64,000 bases of DNA from Aestuariispira ectoiniformans (GCF_025136295.1 NZ_CP062788.1:806001-870000), one strand, 5' to 3'. Numbered from the stretch's first letter, positions 42,857 through 51,540 are shown. Notes: generated by a model not told the origin, from the letters alone. Made by a program: numbers and translations.

Positions 42857-43897
42857 TCAGACCGGTTTTTCGAGCACCCACAGCGTGGAGAAGAAAGCCC
42901 GTTCCTTTTCTTTCATTCGCAATCCCGTCTCGTGGAACAGCCCGTCTATGTCGTCACGGATATAGCTGCGGTAATAGGGCTCGTGGAAGGCATAGGGGAA
43001 ACGGTCCAGCAGCGCATCATAGGGCGCATGGTCGCCCAACTGGATTGAATCCATGAATATCAACCGCCCGCCGGGACGCAGAACCCGCGCCATTTCCCGG
43101 GCGACCTTGCGCCGGATGGTCTCGGGCAGTTCGTGGAACAGATAGATGCAGGTGACGATATCCACGCTTTCATCGGCCAGGGGAATGTCTTCTGCGTTGG
43201 CGTGAAGGAAATCGACATGCTCCGCCTTGGCAAGCTGGCGTTCCGCATGGTGCAGATAGTCCGGGCTCAGGTCCAGTCCGATCATCGCCAGATTGGGCCA
43301 GTTGTGCCAGATGCTGCGCAGGTAACAGCCTGTCCCGCAGGCAACGTCCAGCAGGACAGGCGTGGGCCTTGTCCGGTCGATCAGGGCCTGTCGGATGGCA
43401 GGCAAGGTCTGTCGGCGCATGGCGTCCGCCCCGCCGGTAAACAGCACCTCCACCTGATAGTCGTAGAGGTCGGCGGAATGGTCGCTGAGATAGCCGTCCG
43501 ACTGGAAGTGGAAGTTCTGGGTGTAATAGTCGGGATACCCGGCGGCCTCCTCTTCCTGCAGTTTGATCGGGCTGCGGCCCCGGCGGCGCTGGTTGATCGC
43601 AGGCAGGTCGCGCAGGAACTGGAGAGACTGTTTCGCCACATGCAGCGGGTTCGGGATCAGGTCTTCCGGTGCCTTGTAAAGGTCCTGGTCGATATTTTGC
43701 CAGTCCTGCAGCAGCAGTTGGTTCAGGTCCTGGCGGATCGCGGCCCACCCCGGCATGCTGCCGGGTTCCGGGATCGGTGCATCCAAAGGCGGGGCGAGCA
43801 ACTGGGCCAGCGCATACTGGCTGCCGAACCAGTTGATGCGCGCCTGCTGGCTGACGTCATAGAGAGCCTTGCCGACGGCCTGTCCAAGAGATCGCAT
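42857..43897 (-). CDS. Class I SAM-dependent methyltransferase with N-terminal extension
   Basis: A 346-residue protein. Residues about 1-170 are an extension I do not recognise. The methyltransferase core (about 175-320) has LLDVACGTGCYLR (SAM motif I), LDLSPDYL and VTCIYLFHELP. The substrate is unknown; it resembles UbiE/COQ5-like fold enzymes. It lies 54 nt downstream of the isoprenylcysteine methyltransferase-like gene on the same strand. Confidence 0.85.
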   Translation of the reverse strand: MRSLGQAVGKALYDVSQQARINWFGSQYALAQLLAPPLDAPIPEPGSMPGWAAIRQDLNQLLLQDWQNIDQDLYKAPEDLIPNPLHVAKQSLQFLRDLPAINQRRRGRSPIKLQEEEAAGYPDYYTQNFHFQSDGYLSDHSADLYDYQVEVLFTGGADAMRRQTLPAIRQALIDRTRPTPVLLDVACGTGCYLRSIWHNWPNLAMIGLDLSPDYLHHAERQLAKAEHVDFLHANAEDIPLADESVDIVTCIYLFHELPETIRRKVAREMARVLRPGGRLIFMDSIQLGDHAPYDALLDRFPYAFHEPYYRSYIRDDIDGLFHETGLRMKEKERAFFSTLWVLEKPV

Positions 43898-43951
43898 GCC
43901 ATCCTCCTGTCCTGTTTGTCTAACGATAACAGAATTCAGGTGATTTGCGTA

Positions 43952-44449
43952 TCAAAGCCAGCGCCGGACCTTCTGTTTATAGGCACGGTAACTGTCGGCG
44001 AATTTGGCCTCCAGATAGGCTTCTTCGCGCTTGATCACGCCAAAATGCATGACAAACAACACTGGCACGGCCATGACCAGAATCCACAGACTGTTCAACG
44101 CCAGCGAAATGCCGACGAGGGCAACCGTCATGCCCAGATAGATCGGGTTTCTGGATAAGGCAAAGATGCCGTTTGTCACTACGGCCGTACTGGGTTTCAT
44201 CGAGTCCACGGTCGTTTTTGCCCGACGAAACTGAATAAAAGCCGTCATGATCACGATGGCCGCCAGTGCAATCAGGCCGATGCCTGTCACCAGCCCGTGT
44301 TCGGCCGTTATAAGCCTGTCCGGAATATTCCAGGGCATAGCCATATGCATGATCACCGCCATGATCACGGCGGTACCGTAGATATAGGGTGGCCGCGTAA
44401 CATTGTCGGGACGGTCTACACTTAAAACATCGCTTTGTTTATCAGTCAT
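43952..44449 (-). CDS. Isoprenylcysteine carboxyl methyltransferase-like membrane protein
   Basis: A 165-residue integral membrane protein with about four helices. The ICMT/PEMT signature FALSRNPIYLGMTVALVG near 95-112 and the C-terminal block FGVIKREEAYLEAKFADSYRAYKQKVRRWL (read as spaced EExYLxxxFxxxYxxYxxxVxRW) are clear. Bacterial homologues methylate lipids or small molecules, mostly undefined. The first of two minus-strand methyltransferase genes here. Confidence 0.88.
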   Translation of the reverse strand: MTDKQSDVLSVDRPDNVTRPPYIYGTAVIMAVIMHMAMPWNIPDRLITAEHGLVTGIGLIALAAIVIMTAFIQFRRAKTTVDSMKPSTAVVTNGIFALSRNPIYLGMTVALVGISLALNSLWILVMAVPVLFVMHFGVIKREEAYLEAKFADSYRAYKQKVRRWL

Positions 44450-44696
44450 AATGCCCCCGCCATCTTGATTGATGTTTCATATAATATGATAGGGTGGCGG
44501 AGGAAATTCAATTAATGCGAGAAATTTTCTCTCTGACGATAGGGATTCCGGGAATTATACTGGTGACAGACCTGGCAGATGTCCACGAATGGATTGCGCA
44601 TCGTCACGGTCGATATGTGATAAAGTGCCAGTCCGGGTAGAAGAGTTTCTTTGTCCTGGCGAAAGGTCCCGAAGCGGGGGTGAAGGCGGAAGCAGA
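44450..44696. other. Intergenic region between ICMT-like and Lrp genes
   Basis: These 247 nt are AT-rich near 44470-44530 and carry promoters for the divergent genes by position. I see no RNA gene or strong repeat. Confidence 0.4.
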
Positions 44697-45188
44697 ATGA
44701 GGAAGATTGCACTCGATGCCGCGGATATCCGCATCCTGTCTGCCGTGCAGCAGAACGGACAGCTCAGCAAAACCCGGTTGTCCGAACTTGTGAACCTTTC
44801 CGCGACGCCATGTTGGGCGCGTTTCAACAGGTTGAAGAATGCCGGTCTTATCCGTGGATACCATGGGGAAATCGCCCTGAATAAAATCACGGACTTCGTG
44901 ACGGTCATCGTGACGGTTTCGCTTAAGGAACACCGCAAATCGGATTTTGACCGTTTTGAAAATCATATCCGTCAACTGGACCAGATTGTTGAATGCATCG
45001 CGACGGGCGGCGGTATGGATTATGTCCTGAAGGTAGTCTCGCCCAATCTGTCCGTTTTTCAGGACGTGATGGACGACCTTCTGGCGGAGGAATTCCAGAT
45101 TGCCCGTTACATGACATACATTGTCACCCGGGAGATCAAATCGGCCCAGCCCAACCTTGCCCGGCTGGTGGCAGACCCTGAAAACTGA
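44697..45188 (+). CDS. Lrp/AsnC-family transcriptional regulator
   Basis: A 163-residue regulator. The winged helix-turn-helix (about 5-55; DAADIRILSAVQQNG, LSATPCWARFNRLKNAGLI) and RAM ligand-binding domain (about 70-150; ATGGGMDYVLKVVS) are complete. Start ATG at 44697. It is 185 nt upstream of the DmdA-like gene in the same direction, so control of that cluster by an amino acid or related ligand is likely. Confidence 0.91.
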   Translation: MRKIALDAADIRILSAVQQNGQLSKTRLSELVNLSATPCWARFNRLKNAGLIRGYHGEIALNKITDFVTVIVTVSLKEHRKSDFDRFENHIRQLDQIVECIATGGGMDYVLKVVSPNLSVFQDVMDDLLAEEFQIARYMTYIVTREIKSAQPNLARLVADPEN

Positions 45189-45373
45189 ACCGGCGCGGAC
45201 CCAGATGACACGGGTTGGACCAAACGGTCCGACTACAGAGGATTTTTGGGCCATTCGGTCTGCGGAAGCACCAATTTTGGTCCGCTTTGCAATCTCCGGT
45301 TCGGCTATCATTCGCCCGACTTCGGAAGAGTTCGTGTGGTGTCTTGAACACCCTGCCGGGAAAGGTAACCAGA

Positions 45374-46519
45374 ATGGCACAAACAGACGACTTCGGCTTT
45401 GGCACACAGATCAGGAAATCCCCCTATTTTGACGCAACGGTTCGTTGGGGGGCGACGGCATTTTCCGTCTACAACCACATGTATATTCCCCGTGCTTTTG
45501 GCGATCCGGAACAGAATTTCTGGAACCTCGTGAATGAGGCGATCCTTTGTGATGTCGCTGCGGAACGGCAGGTGGAAATCACCGGGCCGGATGCCGCGAA
45601 ATTCGTGCAGAAGCTGACGCCGCGCGATCTGTCGAATATGGCCGTAGGGCAGTGCAAATACATCCTGATCACCAATACGGAAGGCGGCATTCTGAACGAC
45701 CCGATCCTTCTTCGTCTGGCCGAAAACCACTTCTGGATCTCGCTGGCGGACAGCGACGTCCTGTTGTGGGCGCAGGGCGTTGCGGTTCATTCCGGAATGG
45801 ATATCGAAATTCGCGAGCCTGATGTCTCGCCGCTGCAGTTGCAGGGGCCGAAATCGGGCGAGGTGATGAAGGCGCTGTTCGGCGATAAGATCATGGACCT
45901 GCGTTACTACTGGCTGCGCGAGGTTGAATTGGACGGTATCCCCCTGATTGTCTCCCGGACCGGCTGGTCCAGCGAACTGGGGTATGAGCTGTATCTGCGT
46001 GACGGTGCCTGTGGCGATGTGCTGTGGGAAAAAATCATGGCTGCCGGTGCGCCCTATGGACTGAAACCCGGCCATACCTCGTCGATCCGCCGGATTGAAG
46101 GCGGGATGCTCTCCTACCATGCTGATGCCGACATCCACACCAACCCCTACGAGCTTGGGATGGATCGCCTGGTAAGCCCGGATATGGAGGCGGATTTTAT
46201 CGGAAAGATTGCGCTGCGGCGCATCCGTGACAAGGGCGTCAAACGCAAACAGGTCGGGCTGCGCCTCGACTGTGCCCCGCTCAAAGGGCCGAACACGTCA
46301 TTCTGGCCGATCACCAAGGGCAGGGATACCGTCGGCAAGGTAACCTCCGCGGTCTATTCGCCGCGACTGGAACAGAATATTGCGCTTGCCATGGTGTCGG
46401 CAGAAGATGCCGAAATCGGTACTGAGTTGAACGTTGAGACCGTGTTTGGTCCCGCCCGGGCCGTTGTCGTAGAAAAGCCGTTTTTCGATCCCAAAAAGAA
46501 GATTGCGATAGCGGCGTAA
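45374..46519 (+). CDS. DmdA-like folate-dependent methyltransferase (GcvT family)
   Basis: A 381-residue aminomethyltransferase-fold protein. NTEGGILNDP (101-110), SRTGWSSELGYELYL (194-208) and RRIEGGMLSY (239-248) are the family blocks. The SYxxDxxxxxNPYELGM segment after 246 and the length resemble DMSP demethylase DmdA more than GcvT. DmdA transfers a methyl from dimethylsulfoniopropionate to tetrahydrofolate. Paralogues with other substrates are common, so the substrate stays open. The ATG at 45374 follows GGGAAAGG. It opens a four-gene run with OsmC, ECHDC3-like and acyl-CoA ligase genes. Confidence 0.8.
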   Translation: MAQTDDFGFGTQIRKSPYFDATVRWGATAFSVYNHMYIPRAFGDPEQNFWNLVNEAILCDVAAERQVEITGPDAAKFVQKLTPRDLSNMAVGQCKYILITNTEGGILNDPILLRLAENHFWISLADSDVLLWAQGVAVHSGMDIEIREPDVSPLQLQGPKSGEVMKALFGDKIMDLRYYWLREVELDGIPLIVSRTGWSSELGYELYLRDGACGDVLWEKIMAAGAPYGLKPGHTSSIRRIEGGMLSYHADADIHTNPYELGMDRLVSPDMEADFIGKIALRRIRDKGVKRKQVGLRLDCAPLKGPNTSFWPITKGRDTVGKVTSAVYSPRLEQNIALAMVSAEDAEIGTELNVETVFGPARAVVVEKPFFDPKKKIAIAA

Positions 46520-46548
46520 CCATAACCCCATCATGCGAGGCGACTGTG

Positions 46549-46998
46549 ATGTCTGATCTTAAGGTTGAACTTGACTGGACGCGTTCCGAGCCGGATTTTC
46601 GCCCCGGCCAGTATTCCAACGCCCATACCGTGCGGTTTACCGAGGACATCACGCTGGACGTGGATGTGGCCCCGGACTGGGGTGGCGATGCGGCGAATAC
46701 CAACCCTGAACAGGCTTTGGCGGCTGCGTTGTCCAGTTGCCATATGATGACCTTTCTGGCGCTTGCCGCCAAAGCCGGTTGGCCGGTGGCAAGCTTTCAG
46801 GATCATGCAATTGCCCATCTGGGAAAAAACCACAAAGGCCAGACGACGGTGACCCGGATAGACCTGCATCCCGTCGTCCGGTTTGATAAAGGCTTCACTG
46901 TTGCGACAGAGGAACTGGACAAAATGCAGGATCGTGCGCATCGTTACTGCTTTATAGCCAATGCCTTATCGGAAAATGTCGAAGTCAACATTCTCTAA
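46549..46998 (+). CDS. OsmC-family protein
   Basis: A 149-residue OsmC/Ohr-like protein. The two redox cysteines are in ALSSCHMMTF near 63 and HRYCFIANAL near 137. OsmC proteins reduce organic or fatty hydroperoxides through a thiol mechanism. The start ATG at 46549 sits 30 nt after the DmdA-like gene, so the protein may protect against, or act on, a reactive sulfur or peroxide product of the pathway. That is inference. Confidence 0.9.
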   Translation: MSDLKVELDWTRSEPDFRPGQYSNAHTVRFTEDITLDVDVAPDWGGDAANTNPEQALAAALSSCHMMTFLALAAKAGWPVASFQDHAIAHLGKNHKGQTTVTRIDLHPVVRFDKGFTVATEELDKMQDRAHRYCFIANALSENVEVNIL

Positions 46999-47020
46999 TA
47001 TGACGGGAAGGGATTAAGGA

Positions 47021-47827
47021 ATGTCCAATTCAGGGGCGGATATTTTACTCAGTGAGAAGGATGCGAACGGCGTTCTGCGTCTGACGATGAATGACGTCAA
47101 ACGCCGCAACGCTTTGTCCGAAGCGATGCTGACGCGGCTGGGGGATGCATTTTCTGATGCCGCCACGGACAAGTCGGTTCGGGTGATTGTCCTGGCCGGG
47201 AACGGTCCTGCTTTCTGTGCCGGTCATGACCTGAAGGAAATGACAGCAGGCCGCAACGCCCCTGATCGCGGACAGGCCTATTTCCAATCGGTGATGGCGA
47301 TGTGTTCGGGCGTGATGCAGGCCATTGTCGCCTGCCCGAAACCGGTTATCGCAGAGGTGAACGGGGTTGCGACGGCAGCCGGCTGTCAGCTTGTTGCCAG
47401 CTGCGACCTGGCCGTGGTCTCCAACACCGCGCGCTTCAGCACACCCGGGGTGCATATCGGCCTTTTCTGTTCCACGCCGATGGTGGCCTTGTCGCGTAAT
47501 GTTTCCAACAAACATGCGATGGAAATGCTGTTGACCGGCGATATGATCTCTGCCGCGCGCGCCGCCGAAATGGGGCTGGTCAACCGCGTTGTCGAACCGG
47601 CAGAACTGCAGGAGGCCACGACGGCCCTGGCACATAAGATCGCAGCCAAATCCAGCTTTACGCTGGCTGTCGGCAAACGTGCCTTTTACGAACAGCGTGA
47701 AATGACGCTGCGGCATGCCTATGACTATGCATCAAATGTGATGGTGGAAAACATGCTCGCACATGATGCGGAGGAAGGCATCGGTGCCTTCATCGAAAAA
47801 CGTGACCCGGAATGGCGAGATGAGTAG
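47021..47827 (+). CDS. Crotonase-fold protein, ECHDC3-like, lacking catalytic glutamates
   Basis: A 268-residue crotonase-superfamily protein. The oxyanion-hole segments FCAGHDLKEM (65-74) and NGVATAAGCQL (114-124) are present. The two catalytic glutamates of enoyl-CoA hydratase are replaced by Gln123 and by Gly in TPGVHIG, as in the ECHDC3 group. Classical hydratase activity, and DmdD-type methylthioacryloyl-CoA hydrolysis, are therefore unlikely. It lies 22 nt after the OsmC gene and overlaps or abuts the ligase start. Confidence 0.88.
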   Translation: MSNSGADILLSEKDANGVLRLTMNDVKRRNALSEAMLTRLGDAFSDAATDKSVRVIVLAGNGPAFCAGHDLKEMTAGRNAPDRGQAYFQSVMAMCSGVMQAIVACPKPVIAEVNGVATAAGCQLVASCDLAVVSNTARFSTPGVHIGLFCSTPMVALSRNVSNKHAMEMLLTGDMISAARAAEMGLVNRVVEPAELQEATTALAHKIAAKSSFTLAVGKRAFYEQREMTLRHAYDYASNVMVENMLAHDAEEGIGAFIEKRDPEWRDE

Positions 47828-47834
47828 ATCTGAC

Positions 47835-49472
47835 ATGGCAAACCCCTATAACACCGGCCTTGATCGCAATGATGCCAACTATCAGCCCCTGACCCCGCTG
47901 ACATTCCTGGAGCGGGCGGCCAGCGTCTATCCGGATCAAACGGCGATCATTCATGGGGCGCTGCGCCGAAATTATGGCGAATTCTACGCCCGCTCGCGGC
48001 GTCTTGCCTCCGTCCTGAGCCAGCATGGCATCGGTCGCGGTGATACGGTTTCGGCACTTTTGTTAAACACGCCTGCCATGCTGGAATGCCATTATGGCGT
48101 GCCGATGTGCGGGGGCGTGCTGCATTCGATCAACACGCGACTGGATGCGGAGGCGATTGCCTTCCAGCTGGACCACGCAGGGGCCAAGGTTGTCATCGTC
48201 GATCGTGAGTTCATGCCGCTTCTTCAGGAGGCCCTTGCGCTGGCAACGGTAAACCCGCTTCTGGTGCAGTATGACGATCCGGAGTTTCACGGCGCGCAAT
48301 CGACTGTCGATGTTACCGATTACGAAGACTTCCTGTTGCAGGGAGACCCGGATTTCGACTGGCTGATGCCCGAAGATGAATGGGACGCCATTTCGATCAA
48401 CTATACATCCGGCACAACCGGGAACCCCAAGGGCGTCGTCTCCCATCACCGGGGTGCCTATCTGCTGGCGCAGGGGAATGCCCTGACGACATCAATGGCA
48501 AAATATGCGGTCTATCTCTGGACCCTGCCGATGTTCCATTGCAATGGCTGGTGTTTCCCCTGGACGCTTTCGGCCATTGCCGGGACCCATGTCTGCCTTC
48601 GGCAGGTGCGGGCCGAACCGATCTGGAATGCGCTGGCCGATCATGGCGTCACGCATATGTGCGGGGCCCCGATTGTCATGTCGTTGATGATCGGCGCGCC
48701 CGATCAGGAGAAACGTGCCCTTGATCACACCGTCCAGTTTTTCACGGCTGCTGCCCCGCCGCCGCAGAAACTGCTGGCGGATATGCAGGAAGCCGGTTTT
48801 GAAGTCACACATCTCTACGGTCTGACCGAAACATACGGGCCTGCCGTGGTGAATGACTGGCACCGGGACTGGTCAAACCTGCCGGTGGACGAGCAGGCGG
48901 CATTAAAAGCACGCCAGGGCGTTCGATACCTGCCGCTGGAAGGGCTTGAGGTGCGCGATCCGGAAACCATGGACCCCGTGCCCCATGACGGCGAAACCCT
49001 GGGCGAGGTCATGTTCCGGGGCAATGTGGTCATGAAAGGATACTTCCGCAATCCGGAGGCAACACAGGAAGCCTTTGCGGGCGGCTGGTTCCATTCCGGC
49101 GACCTGGGGGTGGTTCATCCCGACGGCTATATCCAGCTCAAGGACAGGTCGAAGGACGTCATTATTTCGGGTGGGGAGAATATTTCCTCAATCGAGGTGG
49201 AGGAGGCCCTTTACCGGCACCCTGCGGTGTCGGTCGCCGCCGTTGTCGCGATGCCTCATCAAAAATGGGGCGAAACGCCCTGTGCTTTCGTCGAGCTTGC
49301 CGATGCCCAGGAGATGAGCGCCGACACTCTGCGGCAATGGTGCCGCGAGCATCTGGCGTCTTACAAGGTCCCGAGCAAATTCATCTTTGCGGAAATCCCA
49401 AGGACATCCACGGGAAAAATCCAGAAGTTTCATCTCAGGAACCGCGCTGCGGAATTGTGTGGCGACGAGTAG
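47835..49472 (+). CDS. Acyl-CoA synthetase, DmdB-like AMP-binding enzyme
   Basis: A 545-residue ANL-superfamily ligase that makes an acyl-adenylate and then the CoA thioester. The ATP P-loop-like YTSGTTGNPKG lies near 195, LYGLTETYGP near 330, GWFHSGDLG near 420, and the C-terminal catalytic Lys in TSTGKIQK near 527. The type is that of DmdB (3-methylmercaptopropionate-CoA ligase) and related medium-chain ligases, so substrate is not fixed. Homologues begin with NPYxxGLDxNxANY, which favours the ATG at 47835; an ATG at 47820 overlaps the upstream stop. A terminator follows. Confidence 0.9.
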   Translation: MANPYNTGLDRNDANYQPLTPLTFLERAASVYPDQTAIIHGALRRNYGEFYARSRRLASVLSQHGIGRGDTVSALLLNTPAMLECHYGVPMCGGVLHSINTRLDAEAIAFQLDHAGAKVVIVDREFMPLLQEALALATVNPLLVQYDDPEFHGAQSTVDVTDYEDFLLQGDPDFDWLMPEDEWDAISINYTSGTTGNPKGVVSHHRGAYLLAQGNALTTSMAKYAVYLWTLPMFHCNGWCFPWTLSAIAGTHVCLRQVRAEPIWNALADHGVTHMCGAPIVMSLMIGAPDQEKRALDHTVQFFTAAAPPPQKLLADMQEAGFEVTHLYGLTETYGPAVVNDWHRDWSNLPVDEQAALKARQGVRYLPLEGLEVRDPETMDPVPHDGETLGEVMFRGNVVMKGYFRNPEATQEAFAGGWFHSGDLGVVHPDGYIQLKDRSKDVIISGGENISSIEVEEALYRHPAVSVAAVVAMPHQKWGETPCAFVELADAQEMSADTLRQWCREHLASYKVPSKFIFAEIPRTSTGKIQKFHLRNRAAELCGDE

Positions 49473-49486
49473 GCGGATTCGGATCG

Positions 49487-49539
49487 GGATGCCTGCGGGC
49501 GGGATTTCGCCCGGTCGGGCGGAAATCCGCCCGGCATCC
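49487..49539. repeat. Palindromic element forming a three-way junction
   Basis: Two adjacent hairpins, CGGGCG/CGCCCG (49496-49501 with 49508-49513) and CGGGCGGA/TCCGCCCG (49516-49523 with 49526-49533), are closed by the outer stem GGATGC/GCATCC (49487-49492 with 49534-49539). The layout looks like a cloverleaf and follows the acyl-CoA ligase stop. Confidence 0.6.
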
Positions 49540-49603
49540 GCAAAGGGAATTTCTGCTCTCAACGTAAAGTTCCAAATAAAACAGGGTCTTACCCGCTTAC
49601 CCG

Positions 49604-49628
49604 AAAAACGGGAAAAAGCCGTTTTTTC
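49604..49628 (+). terminator. Terminator of the DmdA-like operon
   Basis: AAAAACGG pairs with CCGTTTTT (49604-49611 with 49619-49626) around a 7-nt loop and ends in a T run. Three G-C pairs make it modest. Confidence 0.65.
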
Positions 49629-49697
49629 CTGAGATTCTGCACAAAGCCTTCCGGCAGGGTTGAAGCCATCGCTTTATCTTTCCGGGGGAATGCTTTG

Positions 49698-51062
49698 ATG
49701 GTGCCATCCGACGCCGTTGAATTGCGGGGCAGCGGCAGCTACCTGCTGATCGGCCGCCGTTTGAGCTTTGGCCAGTTGTCCTCGCGTGGTCATCGCATGC
49801 CGGGGGTGGTTGGCGATCCGCACCGTCTGGCGGACCTCATGCGCCGCTATCTTCAGCAATCCGGTAATGAAGGAAAGCTGAGGGCTTTCTGGTGGCGTGT
49901 GGCCGGTGGCATGAACACGCCCTGGCGGGTTCAGGACCTGATCGCCGAAGTCGTGCGCTATGTCAGCGCCGGGCACTGGCTCGCCCTTGAGGTCCAGGAG
50001 GAAAGGCGTGGCGCGGTCAGTCTTGAGCAGGAACGCAGACAGGCGGATATCCGGCCAGCGGTGATCGGCCCCTGCTCCGGGGATATCGGCAGCCTCAGCC
50101 TGGAAGAGAAATTCTCGATTGCCTTCAGGAAAGTGCCCGATCATCTGGAGGAGGGTTTTCGCGACAGTTTCCGCAACCTTATATCACCTGCCGCGATCGG
50201 GTTTACGGTGGCGACGACGGTGGCGATTGCGGGCGTGTCGGTCGCCAGTGGCGGCACGGCGGTGCCGGTCATCATTGCGATTGGTTATGCGTTGGTGGGC
50301 TGGGCGATCTTCAACGCCGTGGGGGAGCTGATCGATACCTTCCTGCTGGTCTATAACGCGACCGATGAACGGGATCTGGACCGGGCGGCGACCAAACTGG
50401 CCAGCGCCGCCGCCGAGCTTACCGTCGGTGTGCTCATCACCCTGCTCACCCGCGGCGCCGGACGCCTCGGCGTCGGCGGCAAAAGCCGGGTAAGGACTAA
50501 TCAAACAAACGACTTTGAAACCGTCCCGCCCAGCCGGGAACGCTTTGAAGCGCCCAGGGAAGTGGAAACTCCTCGGACGGTCCGGGAGACAGAGACCTCT
50601 AACCGGACTGCAACGACGGAACAGGCGGACAATACCGTAAGCCGTGACGTTTACGACAACGCAGTCAGCGATAAAGGCAGACAGTCAAAAGTTATAGAAC
50701 TGGATGAAAGACTTAAAAACGAGCTTAAAGTGCATGGGGTAAAGCATACGCCAGAAGACATCGTTGCTATTAGAAAGTTGGATGATGGACGTATCGTTTT
50801 CATTGAAAATGGTAATGAAAGTGCAGGGTTGGAGCATATCCTGAGGCATGGAGATGACTTCAGAAAAAAAGGAATATCAGATGATATGGTCGCCGATTTC
50901 ATCATGAAGAATTTAGACAATGGAAAAATTGTAGGGTACCAGGGGAAGGGAAAAGGTAGGCCGATATATGAACTCATTTATAATGGACAAAAACATCATA
51001 CAGCCATTACGACCGGTAATAACGGATTTGTGGTTGGCGCTAATCCTGTGAGTATAAAATGA
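49698..51062 (+). CDS. Polymorphic toxin with C-terminal RNase-like (BECR-type) domain
   Basis: A 454-residue effector-like protein. The N-terminal part (about 1-160) is unrecognised; a membrane segment pair with glycine-rich helices covers about 163-255, and a low-complexity linker covers 262-325. The last 120 residues contain GLEHILRHGDDF and GRPIYELIYNG...TGNNGFVVGANP, like BECR-fold RNase tips of CdiA and other polymorphic toxins. GC content falls sharply from about 50490, so the tip was swapped in. Start ATG at 49698 after GGGGGAA; a TTG lies 3 nt before. The immunity gene overlaps its stop. No secretion genes are nearby, so the export route is unknown. Confidence 0.78.
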   Translation: MVPSDAVELRGSGSYLLIGRRLSFGQLSSRGHRMPGVVGDPHRLADLMRRYLQQSGNEGKLRAFWWRVAGGMNTPWRVQDLIAEVVRYVSAGHWLALEVQEERRGAVSLEQERRQADIRPAVIGPCSGDIGSLSLEEKFSIAFRKVPDHLEEGFRDSFRNLISPAAIGFTVATTVAIAGVSVASGGTAVPVIIAIGYALVGWAIFNAVGELIDTFLLVYNATDERDLDRAATKLASAAAELTVGVLITLLTRGAGRLGVGGKSRVRTNQTNDFETVPPSRERFEAPREVETPRTVRETETSNRTATTEQADNTVSRDVYDNAVSDKGRQSKVIELDERLKNELKVHGVKHTPEDIVAIRKLDDGRIVFIENGNESAGLEHILRHGDDFRKKGISDDMVADFIMKNLDNGKIVGYQGKGKGRPIYELIYNGQKHHTAITTGNNGFVVGANPVSIK

Positions 51063-51379
51063 GAAAAATAATAATAATGTCAGAGTATAACAGTTACCCT
51101 CTTTGGGAAGCAAAAGAGGATGGGCTGTCTAATTTTGCGGCTTATGAGCTAAACATACCTTTTCCATTGGCACAGAAAATAGAAGATTGGGGCGATCAGT
51201 TCGAAGCAACATTTGTACCTGATGACCCCGCATCATCGGGTTTTGAAAATGCCAATGATCGGGAAAGGTTCATCGAAGCAGGGAAAAGCCTCTTGCAAGA
51301 GCTCGAAATGGCTCTTGGGGAAGGGTATGAGTTAGAATACCGCATGCTTGGAGGAGAAAGGCTCAAGGCACAAAGTTGA
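51059..51379 (+). CDS. Probable cognate immunity protein
   Basis: A 106-residue acidic, soluble protein of no family I recognise. It overlaps the toxin stop by 4 nt (ATGA), has the same AT-rich composition as the toxin tip and is the right size for an immunity protein. Translational coupling would ensure protection before the toxin builds up. An internal ATG at 51077 is an alternative start. The role rests on position and size, not similarity. Confidence 0.68.
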   Translation: MRKIIIMSEYNSYPLWEAKEDGLSNFAAYELNIPFPLAQKIEDWGDQFEATFVPDDPASSGFENANDRERFIEAGKSLLQELEMALGEGYELEYRMLGGERLKAQS

Positions 51380-51540
51380 TGAGCCAATACTAAGCACAAC
51401 AAACACGGTAATTACCTAACACCGGTCACTCCGGGTTAGGACTGGATTGGGTTGCCGGTCAGGCGAGAGTTGCCGTTCTTCGTTTTTGAAACGCTTGAAA
51501 CCCCAAGCCACGTTTGGTGTGGCCCGGGGCCTTTCGTCAG
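51380..51540. other. Intergenic region after the immunity gene
   Basis: Holds a likely gshA-side hairpin: CCCC..GCCAC with GTGGC..GGGG around 51501-51530. The stretch returns to normal GC content toward gshA. No gene is visible. Confidence 0.4.

Noticed and set aside
45217-45283. Inverted GGACCAAA/TTTGGTCC pair before the DmdA-like gene
   Set aside because: Arms of 8 bp separated by 51 nt are too weak to call a riboswitch or operator from sequence alone.
47021-47827. Calling the crotonase-fold gene dmdD
   Set aside because: DmdD needs two glutamates that are absent here; the sequence fits the ECHDC3 group.
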